From assembly GCA_003218945.1 (NCBI GenBank), contig QHPE01000169.1, forward strand, positions 1 to 32,053: 32,053 nucleotides of DNA. The letters are read 5' to 3'. The position numbers and the translations under genes were made by a program. Every line of letters begins with the position of its first letter. Position 1 is the stretch's first letter. The stretch is from Verrucomicrobiota bacterium (GTDB taxonomy: Bacteria > Verrucomicrobiota > Verrucomicrobiia > Chthoniobacterales > UBA10450). Positions 7,386 through 14,989 of the stretch are shown piece by piece. Below the pieces are notes generated by a model. That model saw only the letters and a list, made by a program, of their open reading frames with translations, had not been told where the DNA came from and did no database searches.

Positions 7386-8078
7386 TCACCATCCGAGCGT
7401 GTCCACAATACTTTCCACGTCCGAGAGATCATCAATTAGAAAATCGGGTTGATGCTTTGCAAGCTCGTCGCGGCTCGATCTGCCGGTGGCGACCGCGATC
7501 GTTCGCGCGCCAAGCGCTTTTCCACAGGCGATGTCGCGCGGCGTGTCGCCGATAATGTCGATCTCATACGAGGCGAACTCGCGGCCGTGTTTTTCTTTTG
7601 CCCGGGCGCGAGCGAATCGGCCAAGCTCGTTGCGGTCGCGGTGATCGTCAGCAAACGCGCCAAATTCAAAAAAATGCCAGACCCCATAATGCTCCAGTTT
7701 CAAGCGCGCGCCGCGCGAGACATTTCCCGTGAGCAGGGCGAGCACTACATGCGGCCGCGACTTGAGCCGTTCAAGCAACTCGAGCACGCCGGGAAGTAGT
7801 TTGCCCTTCCGGCGCGGCAGTTCCAGCGACAGGAAATGCACGTAGCTGTCCAGGAACGCGCTGACGTTTTCGTGAGTCACGGGAATTTTGTGCTTTTTCA
7901 AAATGCTCAGAACGATTCCCGAATCGGTCATGCCCGCGATTTCAATGTCGTGCAGATCATCATCGATCCCGAAGCGCTCTTTGAAAGCCAACTTGAGCGC
8001 CTGCACACCCGCTCCGCCCGAATGAATCAACGTGCCGTCAATGTCGAAAAGGAGAAGCCGTTTTTGCGTCTTTGTCAT
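7386..8078 (-). CDS. HAD-superfamily hydrolase (phosphoglycolate phosphatase-like)
   Basis: A 230-residue HAD phosphatase. Motif I is LLLFDIDGTL, with nucleophile Asp12 and Asp14. A helical cap follows (residues ~25-85), then motif II in LLTGN and motif IV in IIGDTPRDIACGKALGARTIAVATG. The family hydrolyses small phosphorylated metabolites with Mg2+; the Gph/beta-phosphoglucomutase branch is the best fit, but substrate cannot be assigned. The ORF track starts 29 residues earlier, but that leader (RHSFVIRHSDFVIF) is translated repeat DNA. A nearly identical peptide appears in a spurious ORF upstream of lepB. The ATG at 8076-8078 (MTKTQKRLLLFDIDG) is the sensible start. It is followed by the STAS gene. 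Confidence 0.88.
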   Translation of the reverse strand: MTKTQKRLLLFDIDGTLIHSGGAGVQALKLAFKERFGIDDDLHDIEIAGMTDSGIVLSILKKHKIPVTHENVSAFLDSYVHFLSLELPRRKGKLLPGVLELLERLKSRPHVVLALLTGNVSRGARLKLEHYGVWHFFEFGAFADDHRDRNELGRFARARAKEKHGREFASYEIDIIGDTPRDIACGKALGARTIAVATGRSSRDELAKHQPDFLIDDLSDVESIVDTLGW

Positions 8079-8080
8079 AC

Positions 8081-8219
8081 GAAAAATGACGAAATCCGAA
8101 TGACGAATGACGAAGGAATGACGAAGGTCAAATGACGAAATTTTTCGCTGGCAGATGCGCAGCATTTCAGGTTTGTCATTCTGTTTGTTTCGGCATTCGT
8201 CATTCGTGCTTCGTCATTA
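8081..8219. repeat. ATGACGAA-rich inverted-arm element, copy A
   Basis: The right arm at 8081-8141 repeats ATGACGAA five or more times. The left arm at 8178-8219 carries the complement (TTCGTCATT, ATTCGTCATTCG). Read on the minus strand, the 45 bp next to the HAD start codon align to 10743-10786 with three mismatches and one gap. It ends 2 bp before the HAD ATG. Confidence 0.85.
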
Positions 8220-8266
8220 GCCTTTGAGAGGTCTCGACTTCACCGTATTCCGGTGGGTGCAACAGC

Positions 8267-8761
8267 TCAAAGGCTCGGCGCGTGCATCATCAGCACCGCA
8301 ATCATGCTCCCAAAAAAGACAAGCAGTGCAATCCCAACTCCGATCATGATTCCGGTGCGCACCATGTCGTTCTGCTCTTCCTGTCGTCGAAACAAAGATG
8401 CGCTGGTGAAATGAGACTGTGCTGCGCTGTCCGCTGTGAATTGAGTGCTAATTTCCTCAGGGATGGGCAGCGGCTTTAATCTGGTAGCTTCCGAGGATTC
8501 GTACAGCGCTTCTGCTTCCCCAAACCGAATCCGATCATCAAACCGCAACACAGCTTCCGTAACAAGCTTGCTGTTGACCCGTGTGCCATTAGTGGAATTG
8601 AGGTCTTTCAACCGATACGTATCGCCTTCCAGCAGCAACTGCGCGTGATGTGTGGAGATGGACTGATCGTTTACGACTATCGTGTTATCCGGTCCCCGCC
8701 CGATTGTGATCGCCAGGTCCACCAGTTCATGCGTAACATCTGAAATGGTGAGCTTTGGCAT
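8267..8761 (-). CDS. FHA-domain protein with C-terminal membrane anchor
   Basis: A 164-residue protein. The FHA domain spans residues ~1-90, with the phosphothreonine-site motifs GR (21-22), SISTHHA (34-40) and LNSTNGTRVN (54-63). A polar linker (~95-130) follows, then one transmembrane helix at ~136-158 (GIMIGVGIALLVFFGSMIAVL). FHA domains bind phosphothreonine peptides, so it probably docks a Ser/Thr-kinase target to the inner membrane. No kinase is encoded nearby. The track start adds 45 residues that overlap the divergent lepA start region. ATG at 8759-8761 (MPKLTISD) begins exactly at the first FHA strand. The 91-bp gap to lepA should hold both promoters, although no clear -35/-10 pair was found. 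Confidence 0.87.
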   Translation of the reverse strand: MPKLTISDVTHELVDLAITIGRGPDNTIVVNDQSISTHHAQLLLEGDTYRLKDLNSTNGTRVNSKLVTEAVLRFDDRIRFGEAEALYESSEATRLKPLPIPEEISTQFTADSAAQSHFTSASLFRRQEEQNDMVRTGIMIGVGIALLVFFGSMIAVLMMHAPSL

Positions 8762-8852
8762 GCTGCTGATCTTAACCGAATGAGTCAAATCGGACAAACC
8801 GGGTGGCATACCGATTGACCGGCTGCAGCCACACCCGGATAGTGCCGCTTTC

Positions 8853-10649
8853 ATGGCCATTGAGTTGACGCGCAATTTTTGCATCATCGCGCACATCGAT
8901 CACGGCAAGACGACATTGTCCGATCGGTTGTTGGAGCGCACTGGCACGATCCAGGAGCGCGAGAGGCAGGACCAGCTTCTTGATTCGATGGACTTGGAGC
9001 GGGAGCGGGGGATAACGATCAAGGCGCATCCAGTGGCGATGCGTTACAGCAGTAAAGACGGCGAAACATATCGGCTGAATCTGCTCGACACGCCCGGACA
9101 CGTCGATTTCGCCTATGAAGTTTCCCGTAGTCTCGCGGCTTGCGAGGGCGCGCTACTGGTAATTGATGCGGCACAGGGCGTAGAAGCGCAAACCGTGGCA
9201 AACGTCCATCTCGCGCACAAACAAGGACTCACCATTATTCCGGTTATCAACAAGATCGACTTGCCGAACGCCGACGTGGCTTCGGTTCAACGGCAGTTGG
9301 AAGAAATCCTCGCCATTCCCGCGGAGGAAGCGATCCAGGCGAGCGCGAAAATGGGGATCGGCATTGATGAAATTCTCGAAGCGATTGTGAAGCGGATCCC
9401 GCCGCCGCAATCATCGCCTGACAACACGTTGCGCGCGCTCGTGTTTGATTCGGTGTTTGATGTTTATCGCGGCGTGATCGGATATGTGCGCGTTGTTTCC
9501 GGAACAATGGAAGCGAATCACGCGATTATGTTGATGAGCAACAACTCGCGATATGAGATCAAGGAAGTAGGCGTCTTTACCCCGAAAATGCGCGTCCAGG
9601 AGCAGCTGAATCCCGGTGATGTCGGGTATTTCATCGCGAACATCAAATCAACTGCCGACATAAAGATCGGCGACACGATCACCGACCAGAGGCATCCCGC
9701 ACGCGAACCGCTGCTCGGTTTCCAGGAAATTCATCCAATGGTCTTCAGCGGGATTTACCCGATTAACACGGGTGACTTCGAACACTTGAAGACTGCGATC
9801 GGCAAGCTGCGTCTGAATGATTCCGCCTTTGTTTACCAGCCGGAAAGCTCGGTTGCGCTGGGTTTCGGATTTCGTTGCGGATTCCTTGGTTTGCTTCACA
9901 TGGAAATCATCCAGGAACGGCTCCGGCGCGAGTACAACATGGACATCATCGCGACGAGTCCAAGTGTGGTTTATGAAGTGGTGACCACGGGCGATGAAAA
10001 ATCATTGATCGATAACCCCGCGCATCTTCCAAACCCGAGCATAATTCGGGAAATCCGTGAGCCGATCGTAAGTGCATATGTGCTTTGTCCGAATGAAAAT
10101 ATCGGCGACATCCTGCAATTGATTTTGGAGAAACGCGGACAGATGGAGCGCACTGAGTCGCTTGATACGCGTAGAGTGATGTTGCATTGCGAATTGCCGC
10201 TCAACGAAATTCTGGTCGATTTCAATGATAAGATTAAGAGCATCACCCGCGGTTATGGATCCATGGATTACGAGCACGCCGGTTACCGAGCGGCGAAACT
10301 GGTGAAACTGGATGTGCTCGTGAACGGCGAGCCAGTGGATGCGTTTTCGACCATCGTGCACCAGGACCGCGCAGAGGCGCGCGGGCGGCAGTTGGCGGCC
10401 AAACTGAAGGAAGTAATCCCGCGGCAGCTTTATGCGGTGGCCATTCAAGCGGCGATCGGCGGGAAAATTATTGCGCGCGAGACTGTTTCCGCTTTACGAA
10501 AAAATGTGACCGCGAAATGCTACGGCGGCGACATCACCCGCAAACGCAAATTGCTGGAGAAACAAAAGGAAGGAAAAAAACGGATGAAAAGCATCGGGAA
10601 AATCAATATTCCTCAGGAGGCGTTTATCGAGGTACTGAAAGCACAATGA
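8853..10649 (+). CDS. lepA: Elongation factor 4 (LepA), ribosome back-translocase GTPase
   Basis: A 598-residue protein, full length for LepA. The GTPase domain has G1 AHIDHGKT (13-20), switch [10 protein letters not shown]3 DTPGHVDF, G4 NKIDLPNA and G5 SAKMGIG. EF-G-like domains II, III and V follow ([19 protein letters not shown] is typical). The LepA-specific C-terminal domain ends with [31 protein letters not shown] and IPQEAF. EF4 acts on the ribosome in the cytoplasm or at the membrane, influencing initiation and back-translocation. The start at 8853 ([18 protein letters not shown]) is canonical. It is divergent from the FHA gene and upstream of lepB, the classic lepA-lepB order. Its TGA stop lies in the first copy of the repeat word ATGACGAA at 10645. 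Confidence 0.97.
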   Translation: MAIELTRNFCIIAHIDHGKTTLSDRLLERTGTIQERERQDQLLDSMDLERERGITIKAHPVAMRYSSKDGETYRLNLLDTPGHVDFAYEVSRSLAACEGALLVIDAAQGVEAQTVANVHLAHKQGLTIIPVINKIDLPNADVASVQRQLEEILAIPAEEAIQASAKMGIGIDEILEAIVKRIPPPQSSPDNTLRALVFDSVFDVYRGVIGYVRVVSGTMEANHAIMLMSNNSRYEIKEVGVFTPKMRVQEQLNPGDVGYFIANIKSTADIKIGDTITDQRHPAREPLLGFQEIHPMVFSGIYPINTGDFEHLKTAIGKLRLNDSAFVYQPESSVALGFGFRCGFLGLLHMEIIQERLRREYNMDIIATSPSVVYEVVTTGDEKSLIDNPAHLPNPSIIREIREPIVSAYVLCPNENIGDILQLILEKRGQMERTESLDTRRVMLHCELPLNEILVDFNDKIKSITRGYGSMDYEHAGYRAAKLVKLDVLVNGEPVDAFSTIVHQDRAEARGRQLAAKLKEVIPRQLYAVAIQAAIGGKIIARETVSALRKNVTAKCYGGDITRKRKLLEKQKEGKKRMKSIGKINIPQEAFIEVLKAQ

Positions 10650-10786
10650 CGAATGTCGAATCTCGGATGACGAAGGAATGTCGAATGACGACGCCCGAAT
10701 TCGTGGCGCAGCGTGACCGAACTCTGTTTTCGTCATTCAGACTTCGTCATTATTTCGTCATTCGTCCTTCGGATTTCGTCATTTTC
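10645..10786. repeat. ATGACGAA-rich inverted-arm element, copy B
   Basis: This fills the lepA-lepB gap. The left arm (10645-10700) has AATGACGAATGTCGAA and GATGACGAAGGAATGTCGAA words. The right arm (10728-10786) has TTCGTCATTATTTCGTCATT and TTTCGTCATTTTC. It starts over the lepA stop codon and ends 5 bp before the lepB ATG. The arm nearest the gene matches copy A at 8081-8125 almost base for base. Confidence 0.85.
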
Positions 10787-10791
10787 TAGCC

Positions 10792-11883
10792 ATGTTTACA
10801 TCGCGCCAGATTAAGCACAGCCGGTTGCTCCTGCGGCACGCTCGGAAATACCTGCGTTACAAGCACGATTTGCTTAGTGATGCCGACCGGCAACAAATCG
10901 TCGCGGAAATGCAGGCGCTCCGCACTGCGTTACGCGGAAGAGACCGCCAGAGAATTCACAGCGCAGCCGAGACACTTGATAAGACGCTGCACAGGCTCAC
11001 CCCTGTAACGTGGGAATCGCATTGGCGGGAGAACTGCGAAGTAATCCTAGTGGCGATCGTCATTGCGGTGGGAATTCGCTCGTATTTTCTCCAGCCGTTC
11101 AAAATTCCCACCGGGTCGATGCAACCAACGTTAAACGGGATCATCGGTCACCCGAGCGCCGAGCCGCCGCCGAATTTGCTGCGACAAATTGCGGAGTTTG
11201 TTATTCAGGGCCGCAACTACATCAACGTGGTATCCAACGAGGACGACCAGCTTTTGGAAATAGTGCCGAGAAAAGTCGGCTTCTTTTTTGCTTTTTCGCG
11301 ATTGGTCTTTGAGCGGCAAAGCTTTCTGGTATACGCGGCGCCGGACACCCTGCGCCAGGACTTCAACATCTTCCCTGGTCGACTTTTTCATCGCGGCGAA
11401 ATCATTGCCAGAGGTGCAATCGACACGGGCGACCAGGTGTTTGTGGATAAGTTCAGCTACAACTTTGTTAAGCCACATAATGGTGATGTTTTCGTGTTCA
11501 GGACAAACAATATTCCGGCGATTCGGCCAGACCCAGTGGGGGGGTCTCCGTTTTACATCAAACGTTTGGCCGGTTTACCCGGCGACGTGTTGCGTATCGA
11601 TCCACCGTTTCTTTATATCAACGGCCAAAAAGCGAAAGGGTATGGGTTTGAGCGGGTGATGTCGGCGAGGCCGCCCTATCGCGGATATGCGTTCGGCCAT
11701 GAATATCTGTCGAAACCTGATCAGAAGTATACCGTGCCGCGCAAGGGATATTTTGCCTTGGGTGATAACAGTTATAACAGCTTCGACAGCCGTTACTGGG
11801 GACCGGTTCCGTTGGAAAACCTGGTCGGCCGAGGGTTGTTTGTTTATTGGCCGTTTTACCCGCACTGGGGAGTTATTCGTTAG
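10792..11883 (+). CDS. lepB: Signal peptidase I
   Basis: A 363-residue type I signal peptidase. A charged N-terminal extension of about 80 residues precedes a single membrane helix (~82-98, CEVILVAIVIAVGIRSYFL). Box B FKIPTGSMQPTL contains the nucleophile Ser109. Box D FYIKRLAGLPGDVL has the general base Lys257. Box E GYFALGDNSYNSFDSRYWGPVP follows near the end. The Ser-Lys dyad cleaves signal peptides of Sec/Tat substrates at the periplasmic face. The roughly 145 residues between Ser and Lys form a longer insert than in E. coli-like minimal enzymes, with an NVVSNEDDQLLEIVPRKVGFFFAF block that I do not recognise. It lies directly downstream of lepA. The start ATG is 5 bp after the repeat element; no strong ribosome binding site is present. 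Confidence 0.95.
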   Translation: MFTSRQIKHSRLLLRHARKYLRYKHDLLSDADRQQIVAEMQALRTALRGRDRQRIHSAAETLDKTLHRLTPVTWESHWRENCEVILVAIVIAVGIRSYFLQPFKIPTGSMQPTLNGIIGHPSAEPPPNLLRQIAEFVIQGRNYINVVSNEDDQLLEIVPRKVGFFFAFSRLVFERQSFLVYAAPDTLRQDFNIFPGRLFHRGEIIARGAIDTGDQVFVDKFSYNFVKPHNGDVFVFRTNNIPAIRPDPVGGSPFYIKRLAGLPGDVLRIDPPFLYINGQKAKGYGFERVMSARPPYRGYAFGHEYLSKPDQKYTVPRKGYFALGDNSYNSFDSRYWGPVPLENLVGRGLFVYWPFYPHWGVIR

Positions 11884-11889
11884 GCCCAT

Positions 11890-11969
11890 GACGGGGTGAT
11901 GGGGCAATGGATTATTGGAGTGATGTTTTAAGTCGCATTACTCCGGTACTCCACTGCTCCATTCCTCCC
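11890..11969. repeat. TGGAGTA-type inverted-arm element, overlapping a gene start
   Basis: The left arm (11890-11925, ...GGGGCAATGGATTATTGG) and the complement of the right arm (11937-11969, ATTACTCCGGTACTCCACTG) align over about 32 bp with roughly three quarters identity. The same word class (GTAATGGAGT/ACTCCATTAC) recurs at 21778-21840. It covers the first ~20 codons of the following ORF. Confidence 0.6.
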
Positions 11970-13166
11970 GTTTCGGTGCTTGCTGCGGCATGGCAAACTG
12001 TGCCAAGCGCGTACGGTTGGCTGGGGCTTTGCGGTGGTTACGCGCTGGTGATGCTTTTCACACCAGTGCGCCAGGCGCTGGGTGATGGTCTTCACTGTCT
12101 CCGGCGTTACCAACGCATCTGGATCGCGTTCGCCATCCTCGGGTTTGGCTATTTCCTCTTTCAGTTCGTTACTTTTACGCCAATCCGGAACTTGGAGGAC
12201 TTGGAGCCAAGCCAGATCACTTCCTTGCCGCAATGGGCTTGGCCGCGCTTGAGCGAGGTTTGGAGGGAGACGCCGTTACCTGCGCTCGAAGGCGTGGCCG
12301 GAATTTTCGACAACGCCACTACCACCTATCCGCTCTCGGCCATTGCTGCAGTCCTCATGATTGTGAACTGGCGCGGATTACACAGTGCGTTGGTGCGCGC
12401 CCTGCGGAAACGGTACGGCTTCTGGGGTTGTCTGGTTTATTTGATTCTGTTGCTGAGTGCGCTGGCGTCACTCCTGAAGCCGATCGTGTTCTGGAGGTTG
12501 CCTGAATGGAGTGGGCTTGTTCCCGCAGCCGGTCTGATGCGGATCTCGGCCGCGGTAGATGGCACGGCTTTTATCTTCGAATATCTACTGGGGGTCTACA
12601 TCCAAGTCTATCTCATTATAGTCTGCCTGGCATGGACCAAAGGCGTTAGCTTTGAACAGGGCGAACTGTTCCGGTTCGCGATGCGGCGCTTCAGCTACGT
12701 GTTGGAATGGGCTGGCATTGTGGTTGCAGTCAGCACGTTAATCCTCCGGCTGCCGCTGGTTCTTTCCTACTTCGTAAATATTCCCGGCGTGCTCGATTAC
12801 CTGCCGATTGCGCGGCTGCTCATCAGCGGGTTGATTATAGCGTTTTGCTCGGTCCAAATCTCCCTGGCACTGCACAACGAGACGTTATTCGAAGCTATGA
12901 GCGCTCACGTTTATTTTGTCCAAAAAAATGCCGGCCGGCTCGCGTGGTTTCTATTGATTTGCGGGATTCATTTTTATGGCATCACGCTTTGCGACGCCAT
13001 TCTGCGCGGCGCAATCGGCGATAGACTGGGTGCGCTTTTCCTGTGGAAATTCAGTTTTGCTTCTGTTCGAGGAATAGTCACGGGCTGGTTGTTGGCGTCG
13101 TGGGTGTGCCTGTTTCGCCAATGCGAGACGGGCCGTATTCATCAGGAGAAATGGATTCAGTATTGA
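11907..13166 (+). CDS. Polytopic membrane protein of unknown function
   Basis: Up to 419 residues with about eight hydrophobic spans, for example YGWLGLCGGYALVMLF, WIAFAILGFGYFLFQFV, GCLVYLILLLSALASLL, YLLGVYIQVYLIIVCLAW, WAGIVVAVSTLILRLPLVL, LLISGLIIAFCSVQISLAL and LAWFLLICGIHFYGITLC. I recognise no family and no catalytic motif. It is an inner-membrane protein with no signal peptide. It lies between lepB (23-bp gap) and the squalene/phytoene synthase gene (25-bp gap), so the three are probably one transcript. The first ~20 codons are read from a repeat element, so the true start may be the GTG at 11976 (VLAAAWQTV) or another downstream codon. Function cannot be named. Confidence 0.75.
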   Translation: MDYWSDVLSRITPVLHCSIPPVSVLAAAWQTVPSAYGWLGLCGGYALVMLFTPVRQALGDGLHCLRRYQRIWIAFAILGFGYFLFQFVTFTPIRNLEDLEPSQITSLPQWAWPRLSEVWRETPLPALEGVAGIFDNATTTYPLSAIAAVLMIVNWRGLHSALVRALRKRYGFWGCLVYLILLLSALASLLKPIVFWRLPEWSGLVPAAGLMRISAAVDGTAFIFEYLLGVYIQVYLIIVCLAWTKGVSFEQGELFRFAMRRFSYVLEWAGIVVAVSTLILRLPLVLSYFVNIPGVLDYLPIARLLISGLIIAFCSVQISLALHNETLFEAMSAHVYFVQKNAGRLAWFLLICGIHFYGITLCDAILRGAIGDRLGALFLWKFSFASVRGIVTGWLLASWVCLFRQCETGRIHQEKWIQY

Positions 13167-13191
13167 TTCGGCAGCCTTCAGGAAGGCGAAT

Positions 13192-14040
13192 GTGAATGCG
13201 GCGACAATCACGCGTCAGAGCCAATCGAATTTAGCCCTGGCTTTCATTTCCTTAGGCGCCGAGCGCAAACGAGACATCACGGTTTTCTATGCCTTCTGCC
13301 GTGTGGTCGATGACATTGCAGACTCTAGGGAACTGAGCGTGGGAGACAAACGAGTGCGTTTGGCGAAATGGCGCCACATGCTGCGGACCGCTGCTTCAGA
13401 CGAGCCGTCGCTTGCTCGTGACGTCAGACAGCTGATGCAGAAATATTCATTGTCCCCGGAGATGCTGGAGGAAATTATTGCGGGAGTGGAAATGGATTTG
13501 AGCATCCTGAGATATTCCACCTTCAAAGAGCTTCGCATCTATTGTTATCGCGTCGCCAGCGCAGTTGGCCTGGTGAGCATCGAGATTTTCGGGTATGAAA
13601 ATCCGCGCTGCCGAGAGTACGCGATCGACCTTGGGCTCGCCTTGCAGATGACAAATATTATTCGTGATGTTTGGAAGGATTTTCAGGCTGGCCGCGTTTA
13701 TCTACCGCAGGAAGATCTGGCGAGGTTCGGGTATAGTGAGGGCGAACTAGCGCAACGCCAATACAACCAACAGTTCCTCCAGTTGATGCAGTTCGAAGCA
13801 GCGCGCGCGAGAGAATTCTTCACCCGCGCGGCAGCCGCGCTTCCGGCTGAAGATCGCCGCGCGATGGCGCCTGCAGAGATAATGGGCTCCATTTACCGCG
13901 GCCTGCTTGGGAGGATTGAACTGGACAAGTTTCGAGTTTTCGAAAAAGAATATGCCCTGAGCAAGCTGGAGAAAGCAGGCAGGATTACGGCGCAATTATT
14001 CAAATCTTTTTTGAATTTGCCGCACCGAGCATCCGTCTGA
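13192..14040 (+). CDS. Squalene/phytoene synthase family protein (HpnD-like)
   Basis: A 282-residue trans-isoprenyl diphosphate synthase. It has both aspartate-rich motifs: DDIAD (40-44, preceded by YAFCRVV) and NIIRDVWKDFQAGRVYLP, with DVWKD at 159-163. These bind Mg2+-diphosphate and catalyse head-to-head condensation of two prenyl diphosphates. In bacteria with hopanoid or squalene pathways this is HpnD (presqualene diphosphate formation); phytoene synthase is the alternative. No HpnC, HpnE or cyclase gene is in the window, so the product is inferred only at family level. The enzyme is cytoplasmic or peripheral to the membrane. The start ATG (MNAATITRQSQSNLALAF) gives normal family length. 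It follows the membrane protein gene by 25 bp. Confidence 0.9.
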   Translation: MNAATITRQSQSNLALAFISLGAERKRDITVFYAFCRVVDDIADSRELSVGDKRVRLAKWRHMLRTAASDEPSLARDVRQLMQKYSLSPEMLEEIIAGVEMDLSILRYSTFKELRIYCYRVASAVGLVSIEIFGYENPRCREYAIDLGLALQMTNIIRDVWKDFQAGRVYLPQEDLARFGYSEGELAQRQYNQQFLQLMQFEAARAREFFTRAAAALPAEDRRAMAPAEIMGSIYRGLLGRIELDKFRVFEKEYALSKLEKAGRITAQLFKSFLNLPHRASV

Positions 14041-14075
14041 GTTCCTGGCTTCGAAACCTTTACCGAGGATAAAAT

Positions 14076-14417
14076 ATGAAAATGAAATCTGTGAAAATTG
14101 TGTTGGCAATCGCGGTTACATTCTTTGTGTTCGGCACACCGCTTTACGCGCAAGGCACTGACTCCCGTATAGGGAGTATTGCGCGCGAACGGAACGAACA
14201 CGCCGCCGCTCCAGCTACGGCGATCTCGAAAGAAGAGGCTCAAAAAAAATATCCGGCGCGGGGTGGCGCTTATCCCACCGCTCAGCGCGATGCTCATGAT
14301 CCAGCCGGTGTCGTCGTCAGTCCATATCCGCCGCATGAAAGGTATGATTGCTCGAAAGTTGCACACGGCGGATTGGTTGTGGACACAAAGGTCAACAAAG
14401 TCTTTGTAAGGCCGTAA
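14076..14417 (+). CDS. Small exported protein of unknown function
   Basis: A 113-residue protein with a clear Sec signal peptide: basic start MKMKSVK, hydrophobic core IVLAIAVTFFVFG, and a likely cleavage after TPLYA (AQ). The mature part is about 88 residues, hydrophilic, with HPPHERYDCSKVAHGGLVVDTKVNKVFVRP-like polarity and a single cysteine. No domain is recognised. The ribosome binding site candidate GAGG lies 9 bp before the ATG (ACCGAGGATAAAAT), supporting this start. It lies 35 bp after the synthase gene and may share its transcript. Periplasmic location is inferred from the signal peptide. Confidence 0.75.
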   Translation: MKMKSVKIVLAIAVTFFVFGTPLYAQGTDSRIGSIARERNEHAAAPATAISKEEAQKKYPARGGAYPTAQRDAHDPAGVVVSPYPPHERYDCSKVAHGGLVVDTKVNKVFVRP

Positions 14418-14517
14418 GTCGCCACACATCTAGACTACGCAGCGCTCGGCCGGAGTGGCAGATTGATGCGCAACAATTGTGCCTGCGCGCGGTTGATCGT
14501 TGATGACGGTCCACTCG

Positions 14518-14907
14518 ATGAATACAAATGTTCTTCTGATAGCTTCAGGAATTTCGCTGAGTGCTCTTTTTCTGAGCTCGTGTGATACGCCTGTTGGCCA
14601 GGGTGCCGCGTGGGGCGCTGCGACCGGCGCAATTATTGGTGGCGCGGCGACTGGCCATGTTCGCGGCGCATCCCTCGGCGCAGCCGCAGGGGCCGCAGCC
14701 GGAGCGTTGACGGGCGCGGCCATCCAGCAGAACCAGGTCGCGCTGTATGGTCCGCCGCCGCCGGGCGGTTATCCTTATGCCCATTGGGCGGGGCGGCCGG
14801 GATTTTACTATAGCCCTTATACCGGGCGCGTTTACGATCTTCGTGGCGTTCCACCCGGTGGACTTACTCGCGATATCGATACAGGTCGCTTGTTCCGGAG
14901 GCCATAG
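14518..14907 (+). CDS. Glycine-zipper lipoprotein
   Basis: A 129-residue predicted lipoprotein. MNTNVLLIASGISLSALFLSSC ends in a lipobox (LSSC) with acylation on the Cys. A glycine-zipper region follows: GQGAAWGAATGAIIGGAATG and GASLGAAAGAAAGALTGAA, two strongly amphipathic small-residue helices like those of YMGG/Rick_17kDa-type outer-membrane lipoproteins. The C-terminus is rich in Pro, Gly and Tyr (PPPPGGYPYAHW, GFYYSPYTGRVYDL). Family members associate with the outer membrane; function is generally unknown. The track starts at TTG 14500, but the ATG at 14518 places the signal peptide correctly. It converges on ubiD. Confidence 0.8.
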   Translation: MNTNVLLIASGISLSALFLSSCDTPVGQGAAWGAATGAIIGGAATGHVRGASLGAAAGAAAGALTGAAIQQNQVALYGPPPPGGYPYAHWAGRPGFYYSPYTGRVYDLRGVPPGGLTRDIDTGRLFRRP

Positions 14908-14923
14908 CCGTTTAAGGAACGAT

Positions 14924-14936
14924 GGCTCTCCGAGCC
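14924..14936. terminator. Possible short hairpin between convergent genes
   Basis: GGCTC-TCC-GAGCC forms a 5-bp stem with a 3-base loop between the lipoprotein gene and convergent ubiD. There is no following T-run, so it is at best a weak or factor-dependent terminator, or part of a repeat. Confidence 0.25.
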
Positions 14937-14989
14937 GTAATGTTTATTCGACGGCTGCCGAAGCAGTCCTTCCTTGCGGGTGCATCGAT

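Noticed and set aside
8079-8165. 29-residue N-terminal extension of the HAD ORF
   Set aside because: It is translated repeat DNA (RHSFVIRHSDFVIF); almost the same peptide appears in the non-coding element before lepB.
8081-8219. CRISPR array at the repeated ATGACGAA words
   Set aside because: Word spacing is irregular and short, arms are inverted, there are no spacers of constant length and no cas genes.
10517-10789. 90-aa ORF between lepA and lepB
   Set aside because: Frame-shifted lepA end plus the ATGACGAA element; no independent support.
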